A stretch of 40,684 bases of DNA, taken from positions 1-40,684 of the IMG/VR virus record IMGVR_UViG_3300046536_000150. One strand, written 5' to 3'. The translations under genes were made by a program, and so were the position numbers. The notes under the pieces were generated by a model. The model made no database searches and was not told the origin of the DNA. It saw only the letters and a list, made by a program, of their open reading frames with translations. Shown here piece after piece: positions 8,578-17,695 of this stretch; the first letter of the stretch is position 1; each line of letters begins with the position of its first letter. Source of the DNA: a virus.

Positions 8578-9840
8578 CTACTTCGTAGCCGTATTGAACG
8601 CGCCGCCGCGGCCCAAGCCGCCAGCGAAGCCGAACAATCCGCCGATGATGTTGTTGGCCGTCGCCGCCTGCTGGTTGCTCGCCGCCATCTGCTGGTCGAA
8701 GTTCCGGTTGATGATCCCGGCAACGTCGGTGGTCGGGATGGTCGGCCCTCCGGTGTTGAGGAAGTTCGGCATTGACACCTGCGATCCCGACAGCAGCGAG
8801 GAGATCTCGTTGATCGGCTGGTTGCGCAGCGCGAACTGCTCGCTGAGATACTGCTGCCGCGCCGCGTTTTGCGCGTTGAACGCCGACTGCGCCTGCTGGA
8901 AGTTCTGCGCCTGCGCGGCGTTGGCGAACGAGCCAAGTTGCGCCTGTTGCGCAAAGTCCTGCTGCTGCCCTGCGTTATAGAATTGCCCGCGTCCGAATGC
9001 CTGCTCGTACTGCTGCTCCGCCGCCTGGTTGGCGAACGTGCCGCGCCCCTGCGCCTGCTCGTAGGCCTGCTGCTGTCCCTTGTTGTAGAACTCGCCAGCC
9101 GCCTGCGCCATTTGCGACAGCCGCTGCTGCTCCGCACCACCCTGCGCGATCACGCCCAGCCGGGCGTCGTTGGCCTGCATCGAGTAGTTGCGCATCGCGT
9201 TTTCGTAGGCGGGCGATCCGTACAGGATGCCCTGATCGGACAGCTGCTGCTCGTACTTGTTGCGCTCGACTGCCAGTGACGGGTCGAGCCGCTGCATCAG
9301 GCCGCTTTCGATGCGCTGCCGGTCGGCGGAGAAGTCGTCGCCGTGCTCATAGGTCTGCTGGATGGCTGGCGCTGCCCCGAACGTACTGGATGTCGGATCG
9401 CCACCGGCAAAACCCGTCATGGGGCCAGCGCCGCTGTCGAATGTTGTCTGCGCCTGCGGCGCGTTGGTCAGCGAGCTGACATCACCGAATGACGGTGCGC
9501 CGGTCGTCGGATTAAACGTCGTGGCGAACTGCTGGTTCAGCCGCTGCGCTTGCTGATTTCCGGTCAGAGCAAGATTATATTGCGCCTGCTGCGACTGATC
9601 GAAGGTCGCCTGCGCTGTCGGGTTGAGCGTCTGTGTCGCCGTGTATGACGGCACGAACTGACCACTAAGCGGGTCGGTGTAGCCTCCGGTCTGGCTGTAA
9701 TTCAGATTGCCCTGCGGGGTGACCTGATCGACATGACCAAGGTTCGCGTTGGCGACCGCCGTTCCCACGTTTTGCGCGGTCTGTGCCTGCGCGGTGGCAG
9801 CTGGATTCGGAGGACTTGGAGTGTTGAACAAGAAGCTCAT
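8578..9840 (-). CDS. Gln/Ala-rich internal virion protein (ejection type)
   Basis: 420 aa, begins MSFLFNTPSPPNPAATAQAQ. Residues about 200-345 are an irregular array of alanine/glutamine/tyrosine repeats of the kind QQAYEQAQGRGTFANQAAEQ, YEQAFGRGQFYNAGQQQ, long helical and amphipathic. There is a glycine-rich hydrophobic patch near the end (NNIIGGLFGFAGGLGRGG). This composition and the position before two other ejection-protein genes fit a protein that leaves the virion with DNA to form a trans-envelope channel. The start overlaps the previous stop by ATGA. Confidence 0.7.
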   Translation of the reverse strand: MSFLFNTPSPPNPAATAQAQTAQNVGTAVANANLGHVDQVTPQGNLNYSQTGGYTDPLSGQFVPSYTATQTLNPTAQATFDQSQQAQYNLALTGNQQAQRLNQQFATTFNPTTGAPSFGDVSSLTNAPQAQTTFDSGAGPMTGFAGGDPTSSTFGAAPAIQQTYEHGDDFSADRQRIESGLMQRLDPSLAVERNKYEQQLSDQGILYGSPAYENAMRNYSMQANDARLGVIAQGGAEQQRLSQMAQAAGEFYNKGQQQAYEQAQGRGTFANQAAEQQYEQAFGRGQFYNAGQQQDFAQQAQLGSFANAAQAQNFQQAQSAFNAQNAARQQYLSEQFALRNQPINEISSLLSGSQVSMPNFLNTGGPTIPTTDVAGIINRNFDQQMAASNQQAATANNIIGGLFGFAGGLGRGGAFNTATK

Positions 9841-10298
9841 GCCGCTTCCCTCTCTCTGCGCATGTTACGGTACATCCGCTTCGCCAGCCTGCTGTCCAGC
9901 CACTGATCATCGGTCAGCGTGCAAAGCACGCCGTCCTCGCTGCGCCCGTACAGGCGCGGAATAACCGTGAGATTGAAATTCATTCGGGCAAATTGACTAA
10001 GCAGGTACTCGTTCTCGACAGGGATGCGGGCGTACAGCATCTGGCATCCGCACTCGACAAACGGATACTCGAACAGGCGTCGATAGGTTGCTCTGGTGAA
10101 CCAGCGCGGCGTGATCGCCCTCGCGCCCATCTCGATCGTCTCGGCGTCGGGGTCGTAGTTGTAGTAGACCAGCCCGGCAATCAGCCTGTCGCCATCAATC
10201 ACGCCAATGGTCTTGCAGCGGCCAAAGCTGCCACCGGCATGCTCCTGCTTGATGAACTGCGCGACTTCATTGTCGTGGTTGTAGACGAACTCGATCAT
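9837..10298 (-). CDS. GNAT acetyltransferase-like phage protein
   Basis: 153 aa. The order of elements resembles the GNAT fold: KTIGVIDGDRLIAGLVYYNY (strand pair), IEMGARAITPRWFTRATYRR, a helix/strand MLYARIPVENEYLLSQFARM, and LTVIPRLYGRSEDGVLCTL. Such proteins are frequent in the tail region of alphaproteobacterial podoviruses; substrates are not known. A classical acetyl-CoA loop (Q/RxxGxG/A) is not clearly visible, so catalytic activity is uncertain. It overlaps both neighbours by ATGA, in the middle of the virion operon. Confidence 0.65.
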   Translation of the reverse strand: MIEFVYNHDNEVAQFIKQEHAGGSFGRCKTIGVIDGDRLIAGLVYYNYDPDAETIEMGARAITPRWFTRATYRRLFEYPFVECGCQMLYARIPVENEYLLSQFARMNFNLTVIPRLYGRSEDGVLCTLTDDQWLDSRLAKRMYRNMRREREAA

Positions 10299-11959
10299 AA
10301 GACGACCCCTTGATCCTGGCCCATCATCGCCTTGGCGATGGCGTCACGCTTGTCCTTGATGTCTTTCTGCCGCTGCACCTCCTGCACCATCGCCAGCTGC
10401 TGCCTCGGCAAGGATACAATGTCGTCGTTGGTAAGAGCGCCGCTCGGTACACTACTGGGTACATCTGCTGGCACACCTGCCGGAATGCCCGATATGGCCG
10501 CAGGTGCTTGTATCTGTCCCGGAGGCGGTGCGTTCTGTGCAACCTCGATCGGTGATGCAGGCGGTGCGGCTTGTGGAGCCTGCGCGACTTCAACCGGCGG
10601 AGCCGATGGCGCGTATGTCGCGGGATCGAATATCGTCGGATCAAATTCCCGCGTTGAGGGGTTCTCACGATCGGCTTTTTCCAACTGTGCAACCTCAACC
10701 GGCGGTGCCGGTTGTGCAGGGTTCATTGGCGTCGGGTCGAACAAAGGCGACATCGGGTCTTGCAGTTCCGTGAGCTGCGAAGTCTCAACCGGCGTCGTTG
10801 GTGCCGCAACCGGCGCAGACGGTTCCTGCATGGCTGCGAGCGGTGAAGTCTCAACCGGGGCGGTCGGCTGTGCCGCGAATGTTTCCGGCACCCCGAAGGG
10901 ATCGTCTTCTTTTTTGTCTGGCGTGGTCCCGAACTGCGCCGCTATTTGCTCCGGTGTCTGGGTGACGCTGATGGTTGAAACAGGTGTAGGCGTCATTGAC
11001 TGCGGCTGGTCGGTCTTCGTTGTCGATTGTTGTTCCTCCTGCACGGACGGCTGCGCCGCCTGTTCCAGCTCCTGGTTCATGCCGGGGGCTGCGGCAATAG
11101 CGGCTTGGGTTGCCTGCTCCACGGGCTGCGCGCCAAAAAATCCCGGCTCTATTCCGAAGGTGTTGAACGCCTCCTGCTGCGTCTCGAACGGATCTTGCTG
11201 CTGCGCTTCTTCGGTCTGATCGCTCTTGCCAAGGGCTTCCGGGGGTACAGCGCCCGGCTGGCTCGGCTCTATCCGGTCCTGGTCCTTGTTGGGATCGGTG
11301 TTCTGGAACGGGTCGTAGGTCTGGTCCTGCTGCATAATATCTTCGTTGACGGGGCTCGCGGCCTGCGCCTGACCGACAATCGCATTGGTTATTGCGTCTA
11401 CAATTTCATTGAACGTGCCGAAGCCGGGTTCGACGGCGTTGGGTTCCTGATCCTTTGACTCCGCTTTGTCCTGCTGCGCCGAGGCGACAACATTGATCTC
11501 CGGAAGCGTGATGTCTGGCGTTGGTTCGGTGGGGACATCAAAACTAGTTGGAGCCTCGAGCGGAGCGGCTTCCGGCACGTCTTGCTGCGCTGGCTCCGGC
11601 TCTGCACCATAGTCGGCGTAGCCGGTGGGAGCAGCCTCGAAACTGAAATCAGCTTCAGGATCTGCGGCGGGGTCGCTTGCCTCTGCCTCTGCCTCTGCCT
11701 CGCCACCACCTTCGCCATCGCCACCACCTTCGCCATCATCGCCGCCAGCATCGTCGCCGCCATCGCCGCCGTCTCCACCGTCTCCACCACCGTCATCTCC
11801 GCCGCCGTCTCCTCCATCGCCTCCGCCATCTCCGCCGCCGTCTCCTCCACCGCCATCTCCGCCACCACCATCGTCAAAGCAGACCAGCGGGCTGGTGCCG
11901 TCTGGCCGCTCGATGCACATCCAGTGCAGCAGTTTCAGCTTGAGGAACAGGTCTTCCAT
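10295..11959 (-). CDS. Gly/Asp-rich and Pro/Gln-rich disordered virion-region protein
   Basis: 554 aa. After a short conserved-looking head (MEDLFLKLKLLHWMCIERP), residues about 28-90 are an almost pure Gly-Asp tract. The long remainder is acidic and disordered, with imperfect repeats of the kind PVETSPLAAMQ / PVETSQLTELQ and PPVEVAQ / PIEVAQ (about residues 365-500). It lies between the tail nozzle gene and the GNAT/ejection genes, the slot of the tail needle in P22, but nothing proves that role. The acidic tract might bind divalent cations or act as a spacer. It has no recognised domain. Confidence 0.7.
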   Translation of the reverse strand: MEDLFLKLKLLHWMCIERPDGTSPLVCFDDGGGGDGGGGDGGGDGGGDGGDGGGDDGGGDGGDGGDGGDDAGGDDGEGGGDGEGGGEAEAEAEASDPAADPEADFSFEAAPTGYADYGAEPEPAQQDVPEAAPLEAPTSFDVPTEPTPDITLPEINVVASAQQDKAESKDQEPNAVEPGFGTFNEIVDAITNAIVGQAQAASPVNEDIMQQDQTYDPFQNTDPNKDQDRIEPSQPGAVPPEALGKSDQTEEAQQQDPFETQQEAFNTFGIEPGFFGAQPVEQATQAAIAAAPGMNQELEQAAQPSVQEEQQSTTKTDQPQSMTPTPVSTISVTQTPEQIAAQFGTTPDKKEDDPFGVPETFAAQPTAPVETSPLAAMQEPSAPVAAPTTPVETSQLTELQDPMSPLFDPTPMNPAQPAPPVEVAQLEKADRENPSTREFDPTIFDPATYAPSAPPVEVAQAPQAAPPASPIEVAQNAPPPGQIQAPAAISGIPAGVPADVPSSVPSGALTNDDIVSLPRQQLAMVQEVQRQKDIKDKRDAIAKAMMGQDQGVVL

Positions 11960-11966
11960 TGCTCTC

Positions 11967-13811
11967 TCACACGTTTGCTGCCATGCGCAGATAGGTTGCC
12001 GAGATCGACACGAGCTCGACGGTGGGCCGGACCTGCTGCTCGACGGTCACCTGCACAATTGGCGCATGCGAAAATCCCGTCTCGCCAATCGACACCCACA
12101 TTGTATTTTTGATTGCCGGAATACTGGCACCGGGCTGGTCCCAAAGCGCAGTGTCCCACAGCCCCTGATCCCACACATCAAGCGCACCGGGATCTGGACC
12201 CGGAGGCGGCGGGGCCGGTATCAGGAACTGATAATCGACGGTTGCCGCGAGTTGCGGTTGAAACGGCTCGTGGGCAGAACTAAAGAACGCCGCCCGCGCC
12301 TGAAACCACGTCACTTGATTGGGAGGAACCTGAAACATCTCCCAGCCGCCAACCATCGTGCAAACATAGTTGATGCCATCGTCGGTTCCGCCGCTTTCGG
12401 CCTGCATGATCCTGCCGTCCTGCGTGCCGAAAAACAGCGAGCCGTGCAGTTGCATGAAGCACACCGCGTCCCAGCCGGTGTAGCGGCACCATGCCCCGGT
12501 TTGCACATTGCTGACGCCGACAGTCGAGGATTTAATGGGAAAGATACCAGCTACCGTTGAGCCTGCTCCGGGGAAACTGAAAATCAGCGCATTCCCCTCG
12601 CTCCATTTGGTGAGCATCGTCGGATACGTTCTTTTGACGTTGTGCTCCAGCGTCCACAGGTTTTGGATGTTGTAGGTGATCGCGGCAAGCGACAACGCCG
12701 ACACATCCTTCTGCATCGTCGCCGTCAGCGGCACGATGCCGTCGATCGTCGAGATTAGGATGTCGCCGCCCAGCTTCTCGTGCCCGTACTTGCTCAATGG
12801 CGGCGAGATGTCGTAGCAGCCGTCCTGCTTCCAGTTGGACGAATCGGTCGGGTCGGTGCCGGTGAATACGGCGATCTCGCCCATATCGGTGACAAAAATG
12901 CATTTGTCGTCGGAGCCAGCGCCGCTATCCACGGTCCAGCTCGCGCCAAACAGCAGCGAGCCGCCGCGCTTCATTGCCCCAGATAGCGGAATAAAAACCA
13001 GTTCGCCGCCAACGGCATGCACCGGCAGACACCATGCGTTCATGGTGCCGCCCTGCACGAAGAACAGACGGTTGGCGTGCTTCCAGACGTGGGTCAGGCC
13101 CTGACCGTTCTGCACGATCGTCGGAGCGTCGATCGGCCCGGTGATGAAACTCGTGTTGTCTGACGCCCGCTCCAACGTCCATTGTCCCGGCGTCGCGATG
13201 CGGGCGTCGGCAAACGTGCCGGTGCCGGGACTGGTGTGCGCGACGAGACATTTCCAGCGTGTATTGTCATCGGTGTCGAGCGCACGATCGCCAACGGCAT
13301 AAGCCGTGCTGACCGCCCAATCGGCTGGCGTGGTTGTCGAGAGATACGCCCACGATGCACCGTTGTAGCGCCGCACATAGTCGCCCGCGTCGTTGACGAT
13401 GATCAGGTAGTCCCCGCCCGTATTGGCAAGCTGCGCCGCGCTGTAGTTTCCGTCCGTCTGCGTGCCAAGACCCGTAACCTCCACCGGACTGTCGGAAAAC
13501 GATACGTCGAAGAGCCGTGTCACAGTGGCTGCAAACATGCGCTGCACGGAACCGCTGACGTACTCGAACCCGCTGCGCACGACCTCAACCGGGTCAGGCA
13601 GCGTCAGCCACCGTTCTGTTCCTCCGCGCAGCTTCAGTCCCTTCTGCGTCGGGAACCAGTTGTCGAGGATCACCGCACCGCCCGGCTTGGTGTAGGCCCA
13701 ATTCTCGTTTTCAATGACGCCGCGAATGGGCGCAGGCAGCGTTATGCTCTGGTACTGGATCGCCATTTCGCCGGGGACAGGCTGACGCCTGAATGCTGCG
13801 TGTCCGCTCAT
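11967..13811 (-). CDS. Tail nozzle / DNA-stabilisation protein (P22 gp10-like)
   Basis: 614 aa from the ATG at 13811 (ATGA with the collagen gene stop; GGAGG eight bases upstream). The longer frame to 14405 is only a Gly/Arg-rich shadow of the collagen repeat. The N-terminus [20 protein letters not shown] followed by [20 protein letters not shown] is characteristic of podoviral tail proteins of the gp10 beta-propeller type that close the portal and retain DNA. Repeated beta-strand units with Trp and Gly follow. Position after the adaptor gene agrees with P22 order. Confidence 0.75.
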   Translation of the reverse strand: MSGHAAFRRQPVPGEMAIQYQSITLPAPIRGVIENENWAYTKPGGAVILDNWFPTQKGLKLRGGTERWLTLPDPVEVVRSGFEYVSGSVQRMFAATVTRLFDVSFSDSPVEVTGLGTQTDGNYSAAQLANTGGDYLIIVNDAGDYVRRYNGASWAYLSTTTPADWAVSTAYAVGDRALDTDDNTRWKCLVAHTSPGTGTFADARIATPGQWTLERASDNTSFITGPIDAPTIVQNGQGLTHVWKHANRLFFVQGGTMNAWCLPVHAVGGELVFIPLSGAMKRGGSLLFGASWTVDSGAGSDDKCIFVTDMGEIAVFTGTDPTDSSNWKQDGCYDISPPLSKYGHEKLGGDILISTIDGIVPLTATMQKDVSALSLAAITYNIQNLWTLEHNVKRTYPTMLTKWSEGNALIFSFPGAGSTVAGIFPIKSSTVGVSNVQTGAWCRYTGWDAVCFMQLHGSLFFGTQDGRIMQAESGGTDDGINYVCTMVGGWEMFQVPPNQVTWFQARAAFFSSAHEPFQPQLAATVDYQFLIPAPPPPGPDPGALDVWDQGLWDTALWDQPGASIPAIKNTMWVSIGETGFSHAPIVQVTVEQQVRPTVELVSISATYLRMAANV

Positions 13812-14398
13812 GGCGAAGCCTCCGCGCGCGCGGCAACCGCAATCCACGCCGTGGAGTTGCCGTCGTTGTAACGGAGATAAAGCAGCCCGTTTGTGCTGCT
13901 GAACCAGAGCGCACTGTCGGCGGCTCCAACCGGCGCGGTGGCGGAAACGAGCACACCCATGGACGGGCCCGCGGGTCCCTGTATTCCTTGCGGGCCTTGA
14001 ATACCCTGCGGCCCCTGTGGTCCCGGCACGGTACTCGCGGCACCGGCTGGCCCAGTTGCGCCGACCGGTCCCTGCGGACCTGTCGGTCCCGGCACGCTCG
14101 AGGCGGCACCGGCAGGACCGGTTGCACCTGTCGCACCCGGTGGTCCTGTCGCACCGGGGGCTCCGGCCGGTCCCTGCGGTCCCGGTATCGTACTGTCTGC
14201 GCCCGGCGTTCCTGTTGGTCCCGGCGGCCCTTGCGGTCCTGTCAGCCCCGGCGGTCCCGGCACCGTTGAGGCCGGGCCTTGCGGACCCGTTGGCCCCGGC
14301 GGTCCCGGCACGATGGAAGCAGCGCCAGTTGGTCCCGGCGGCCCCGGCGGGCCTTGCAGCGCGACGTTGTAGAGGGCGCGTTCGGCTATAAAGGCCAC
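13808..14398 (-). CDS. Collagen-like virion protein
   Basis: 196 aa, GTG start at 14398 with GGGGG seven bases upstream. Residues about 16-145 are Gly-X-Y triplets ([23 protein letters not shown]), broken five times by a near-identical interruption ([35 protein letters not shown]). Prolines are mostly in X positions, with a few GPP triplets. A C-terminal globular module ([18 protein letters not shown]) resembles the one ending the protein at 3806-4402. Such proteins form triple helices used as fibres or stalks. It lies between the head-tail adaptor and nozzle genes, so a neck whisker or tail fibre is likely. Confidence 0.85.
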   Translation of the reverse strand: MAFIAERALYNVALQGPPGPPGPTGAASIVPGPPGPTGPQGPASTVPGPPGLTGPQGPPGPTGTPGADSTIPGPQGPAGAPGATGPPGATGATGPAGAASSVPGPTGPQGPVGATGPAGAASTVPGPQGPQGIQGPQGIQGPAGPSMGVLVSATAPVGAADSALWFSSTNGLLYLRYNDGNSTAWIAVAARAEASP

Positions 14399-15132
14399 GG
14401 CGCAACCCCCGTATAAGCCTGATTGCCGCGCAGCCGTCCGCTGCCGATAATGATCGGCGCTGGCTGATCAGCGCCCATCGCCATCGTCAGCGCATCGGAG
14501 TAGGTGCCCATGTCCTCGGCGTACGGCGATCCCTTGTTCGCCTTCCACTGCCAGATCATGCCCAGTTTCAACAGGCGGTCGCCCAAGAGGAACGTGTCGG
14601 CGTCGGTCATGAACGTATCGCCCTGCCCGCCGCTGCCGAGCGCAATGCAGTTCTTGTCGAGGTAGGCGTAGGTCGCGTTCTCGCCCACCGGCATGACCGG
14701 CGAGATAAGCATCTGCCCGCCGAGGATCGTCCACTCGCCCAGGCCGCTGATCCAGCCGCGCGCACGCCGGTTCAACCACTCGTCGGCGTCCGAGATGAAC
14801 ACCATCGGCGTCTGCGTGTTTGACGATCTCCAGACGTTTGCCGTGAGCAGCATGCGCTTGAAGTTGGCGGGGAGGTCAAACATGGTCGTGCCGACAAGAA
14901 CGCCTGTCGGGTCCGGCGGCGGCGGAATGATCGTGCCGTCGCCGGTAAACGTGCCCACAACCTTGAGCCGTCCCCACTCTCTGGTGTCGTAGGCAATGCG
15001 CTGCGCCATCTCGTTGGCGAGCGACAGCAGTTCACCCTGCGTACGGGGCTGCACCGATGGCGAAAACATCGACACTGGCGGATTGACGCCAACGGCAAGT
15101 GATACGTCCCTGATCACGCTCAAGAGAGACAT
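14386..15132 (-). CDS. Head-tail adaptor / tail accessory protein (P22 gp4-like)
   Basis: 248 aa from ATG 15132, which has GAGGTGG just upstream; a GTG two codons earlier (15138) is the alternative. The pattern [69 protein letters not shown] and [13 protein letters not shown] is that of podoviral adaptor proteins that bind the portal ring and complete the DNA-filled head. The position directly after the capsid block fits. The stop overlaps the collagen-like gene by 13 bases. Confidence 0.75.
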   Translation of the reverse strand: MSLLSVIRDVSLAVGVNPPVSMFSPSVQPRTQGELLSLANEMAQRIAYDTREWGRLKVVGTFTGDGTIIPPPPDPTGVLVGTTMFDLPANFKRMLLTANVWRSSNTQTPMVFISDADEWLNRRARGWISGLGEWTILGGQMLISPVMPVGENATYAYLDKNCIALGSGGQGDTFMTDADTFLLGDRLLKLGMIWQWKANKGSPYAEDMGTYSDALTMAMGADQPAPIIIGSGRLRGNQAYTGVAPWPL

Positions 15133-15139
15133 AGCCACC

Positions 15140-15835
15140 TCATGCTGCCACGCTGCTCTTATGATCCTCTGCCATGCGGATCAGCGTCTTGCGCGACGGG
15201 TTACCCTTCGGAGAAACGCCGGTCAGCGAGCGGACATGCTCCTTGAGCTGCGCGTCGGACATGCCGTCGAACTCGCTCGGCGGTCTGTCTTTGGCCATCA
15301 GCCTGTTGTCTTCCTCAAGCACTTCGTTGCGCAGCCTGATCGTCTCAAGCTCCGCCTCGAGCCTGGTGATCCTCGCCGTCTCGTTGCTGCTCTCCAAAAA
15401 CTCGATGGTTTTGTTCTTCATCTCGCGCCCGCCGGGACCAAGGTTCTTGAGTTCTGCCCCGTCCACGATCGCCAGCGCCTCCGCGGTGTAGATGTTGAGC
15501 GCGCGTAATTCAGCCCGCTTGCCTTCGGTGAGGAACGGCAGGTAGTCGATCGGCGTCCCCGACTTGGTCTGCTGCTGGCTTGCCTTGAACTGCTGGTACT
15601 GCTTGGAGAACCGCTCGGCGTAAGTGATGGCGGTCTGCTCTCCGGTGACCGGATCGACATCCCAGTGCGAGCGGTCAGTCGCCGGATAAACGCCGTAGTC
15701 GCGCGAACCGGGATGGCGAACCTCGACCTGCTCCATGTCGTCGAAGATCGGTCGCCCTGCTTCCGCAGACTTGACGTTGTTCTTCACGGTGCCGTTGCGG
15801 AAGATCGCAACCACCCCTTTGTCGTTCGGTACCAT
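15140..15835 (-). CDS. Conserved phage head-region protein, function unknown
   Basis: 231 aa from ATG 15835 (GGAAGG about ten bases upstream); the frame extends to 15949 but the extra part has no support. It contains FDDMEQVEVRHPGSRDYGVY, TYAERFSKQYQQFKASQ, a coiled coil (TARITRLEAELETIRLRNEV) and a C-terminal helical motif (DGMSDAQLKEHVRSLTG, RKTLIRMAED) like a small SAP/LEM-type fold. Proteins of this pattern sit next to capsid genes in many alphaproteobacterial phages. I infer a head-assembly or scaffolding-like role. It would originally have followed the capsid gene before the endonuclease insertion. Confidence 0.6.
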   Translation of the reverse strand: MVPNDKGVVAIFRNGTVKNNVKSAEAGRPIFDDMEQVEVRHPGSRDYGVYPATDRSHWDVDPVTGEQTAITYAERFSKQYQQFKASQQQTKSGTPIDYLPFLTEGKRAELRALNIYTAEALAIVDGAELKNLGPGGREMKNKTIEFLESSNETARITRLEAELETIRLRNEVLEEDNRLMAKDRPPSEFDGMSDAQLKEHVRSLTGVSPKGNPSRKTLIRMAEDHKSSVAA

Positions 15836-15957
15836 TTTCGTTTGCCCTTCCTGTTGGTAAAAAGGCGGATGCCGAAGTGACCGGAAGGCTAACCAGCCCG
15901 GCACCCGCCCCTCTCTCGATCCAGCCCGCGTCAACAAACCGGATCGCAAAGCTCTGT

Positions 15958-16539
15958 TCAGTTCTCCAAATCAATCGTATCGATTGCGCCTGTTCTTCCG
16001 TGATTGACATGGAAGCCTAGTATTGCCTCAACTCTTTTGCGGGCAGCGACAGCTTCTTCCTTGCTGTCAAAAGAACCTATCGTGATGTGTGCAGTCCATT
16101 TCTGCTGGCGCTCACTAAAGCGGATACCGTGATAACCAGAAGTATTGTTGCTCTTTAACGCAGCGTTACGTTGATTGTCAGAGCGCGTGCCGTTGCGAAG
16201 GTTGACCCATCGATTATTGCTGCGATTGCCATCGATATGGTCGATCTCCACCGGGTCAACGCCCGTCATAATTTTCCATGCAACCCGATGCACCAACAGG
16301 GTCTGATAATTAAAATGCGTATAGCAATAACCATCTGGCTTTAACGTCACCGCTGACTTTCCAGCCCATCGGCTGTTCCACTGATTGCATGCATGCTCGG
16401 CAGAGCGAGGCCGTTCCGCTGTCGTACCTTGAGTAAACAACGTCACGGGACGCACCCTCCAAATCAGCTCGCCAGTTTCCGGGCGATAGCGAAATACTTG
16501 GTCGAACACCTCTTTCGAGGGCATCCCATTGGCCTTCAT
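15958..16539 (-). mobile_element. Free-standing HNH homing endonuclease with AP2 DNA-binding domain
   Basis: 193 aa from ATG 16539 (GGGAG six bases upstream). The middle holds an HNH motif (LLVHRVAWKIMTG, then VEIDHIDGNRSNNRWVNLR) and the C-terminus an AP2-type domain (SGYHGIRFSERQQKWTAHI, then GSFDSKEEAVAARKRVEAI). This is a standard phage homing endonuclease, which cuts genomes lacking the gene and spreads by repair. It sits between the major capsid gene and its neighbour and is flanked by untranslated spacers of 74 and 122 bases, in contrast to the compact operon. Its DNA is more AT-rich than the capsid gene. A perfect hairpin precedes its start. Confidence 0.85.
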
Positions 16540-16547
16540 TTTCAACT

Positions 16548-16577
16548 CCCTTGGTCTGGGTTTAGCCAGACCAAGGG
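16548..16577 (-). promoter_or_regulatory. Perfect 12-bp hairpin before the homing endonuclease start
   Basis: Arms CCCTTGGTCTGG (16548-16559) and CCAGACCAAGGG (16566-16577) flank a 6-base loop. In the minus-strand transcript the distal arm ends in AAGGG, whose GGG is part of the endonuclease's GGGAG ribosome-binding site. Folding would therefore mask that site. It lies 36 bases after the capsid stop codon, so it might also act as a terminator, but no U-run follows. Sequestered ribosome-binding sites are known for phage T4 homing endonucleases; application here is inference. Confidence 0.7.
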
Positions 16578-16613
16578 TAACATTCGGTATCCCACTCAAC
16601 AAGCTTGAATGGG

Positions 16614-17639
16614 CTACGCCGCAGGATTGGAGTCTCGTAACCTCCAATTAAACTTCGGATTGACCATCGTGAGTTCACCCATCCACCCAATGAACTGGGC
16701 AACCGCGTCCTTATCAATTGGCATCTGGCCTTCACCCTTGAACACGCTGTCGAAGTTGCGGCTCGGGTGATAGCGCAGGCGCAGGCTGTCGGTTTGCAGG
16801 CCGTAGGTCGTGTCGGCTGGCATGTCGGAACCGATGCCGCCCTCCAGCACGATCGTCGCTTGCTTGCCGCCGCCGATGTACTCCAGCGTTGAGAAGCCCA
16901 GTTTGGCCAGGCCGCCGCCATCGCGAGAGAGCCGCTGGATGGCGACTGTCGCCGCGTCGTAGGCTTCGTAGTGTTGCGGCGACATGATCAGCAGATCGGC
17001 ATAGTCCCGCCCGCGTGACTGCGCGGTCATGATCCGGTTAAGCGTCGGGCGGATGGTCGTGGACGTGATCTGCGTAATCCCGGCGATGTAGGACTGCGCG
17101 TCGATGGACTGCGTCTGCCACCAGGTATTCTGCGCGCGGTCGATGCCGCCGTAGACACCGGTCGTGTTGGCAACCGGCACCGCCGTTGCCAGTCCGGTCA
17201 ACTGCTTGCCGCCACCGGCAGCATGCAGCGCACCGTCCATCGCATCTTCCAGCGCGCTCTCGGCAGCTTTCATGTAGCTGTCGAGCACGTCCATCAACTG
17301 GGCTTCGCCTTCGTTGTTGAGGATTTCCTGCTTGCTCAGAATGATCGGTACGACGACCATTTTCGGCTCGTACCAGGCATCGGCAAACAGATCGATTGCT
17401 GGATTGAGCAGCACGTCGTAGCCGGAATACCACTGCGCGGTCTGCTTGGAGATTTGCAGCGTCTGGCGAATGCGCGGACCTGAGTAGGTTTCCCACAGGC
17501 CCTTGTCGCGCATGGTCGCCAGAAGTGCGTTGTTATCAGACACCAGGTCTTGGTACGACGAGGAACGATCCTCGATCGCCATCGACAAGATCTGTTGATA
17601 TGGAAGGTTGTCACCAGTTCCAACTGGCAAAATAGGCAT
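16614..17639 (-). CDS. Major capsid protein
   Basis: 341 aa. Recognised from the pattern QWYSGYDVLLNPAIDLFADA, YEPKMVVVPIILSKQEILNN, QLMDVLDSYMKAAESALEDA, DYADLLIMSPQHYEAYD and the C-terminus LTMVNPKFNWRLRDSNPAA, which match capsid proteins of alphaproteobacterial phages with an HK97-type fold. The length is normal. It follows the scaffold-like gene, as expected for a head cluster. A 7-bp inverted repeat lies just ahead of its start codon, and a perfect hairpin behind its stop. Confidence 0.85.
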   Translation of the reverse strand: MPILPVGTGDNLPYQQILSMAIEDRSSSYQDLVSDNNALLATMRDKGLWETYSGPRIRQTLQISKQTAQWYSGYDVLLNPAIDLFADAWYEPKMVVVPIILSKQEILNNEGEAQLMDVLDSYMKAAESALEDAMDGALHAAGGGKQLTGLATAVPVANTTGVYGGIDRAQNTWWQTQSIDAQSYIAGITQITSTTIRPTLNRIMTAQSRGRDYADLLIMSPQHYEAYDAATVAIQRLSRDGGGLAKLGFSTLEYIGGGKQATIVLEGGIGSDMPADTTYGLQTDSLRLRYHPSRNFDSVFKGEGQMPIDKDAVAQFIGWMGELTMVNPKFNWRLRDSNPAA

Positions 17640-17640
17640 G

Positions 17641-17679
17641 GCTCATCATCCTTAGCGTTACACGGCGCGCAGGATGAGC
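17641..17679 (-). promoter_or_regulatory. Inverted repeat in the capsid gene leader
   Basis: GCTCATC (17641-17647) and GATGAGC (17673-17679) can pair in the minus-strand RNA between the scaffold and capsid genes. The first arm ends two bases before the capsid ATG, and the likely ribosome-binding sequence AAGGA lies beside it in the loop edge. It could tune capsid translation or be an RNA-processing point. There is no terminator-type U-run. Confidence 0.4.
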
Positions 17680-17695
17680 GGTTATTTAAGGCTCC

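Noticed and set aside
11690-11880. Short tandem DNA repeats of the CCNCCNTC type
   Set aside because: They are explained by the Gly-Asp coding tract and stay in frame.
11625-12560. 311-aa Pro/Ser-rich plus-strand frame
   Set aside because: The Ser-Pro run is the complement of the Gly-Asp codons of the gene at 10295-11959; a composition artefact.
13970-14370. Possible CRISPR-like or tandem DNA repeat
   Set aside because: The repetition comes from Gly-Pro-X codons; there are no uniform repeats with unique spacers.
13812-14405. N-terminal extension of the tail-nozzle frame (Gly/Arg/Thr-rich)
   Set aside because: It is the collagen-like gene read in another frame; the ATG at 13811 has a good ribosome-binding site and ATGA coupling.
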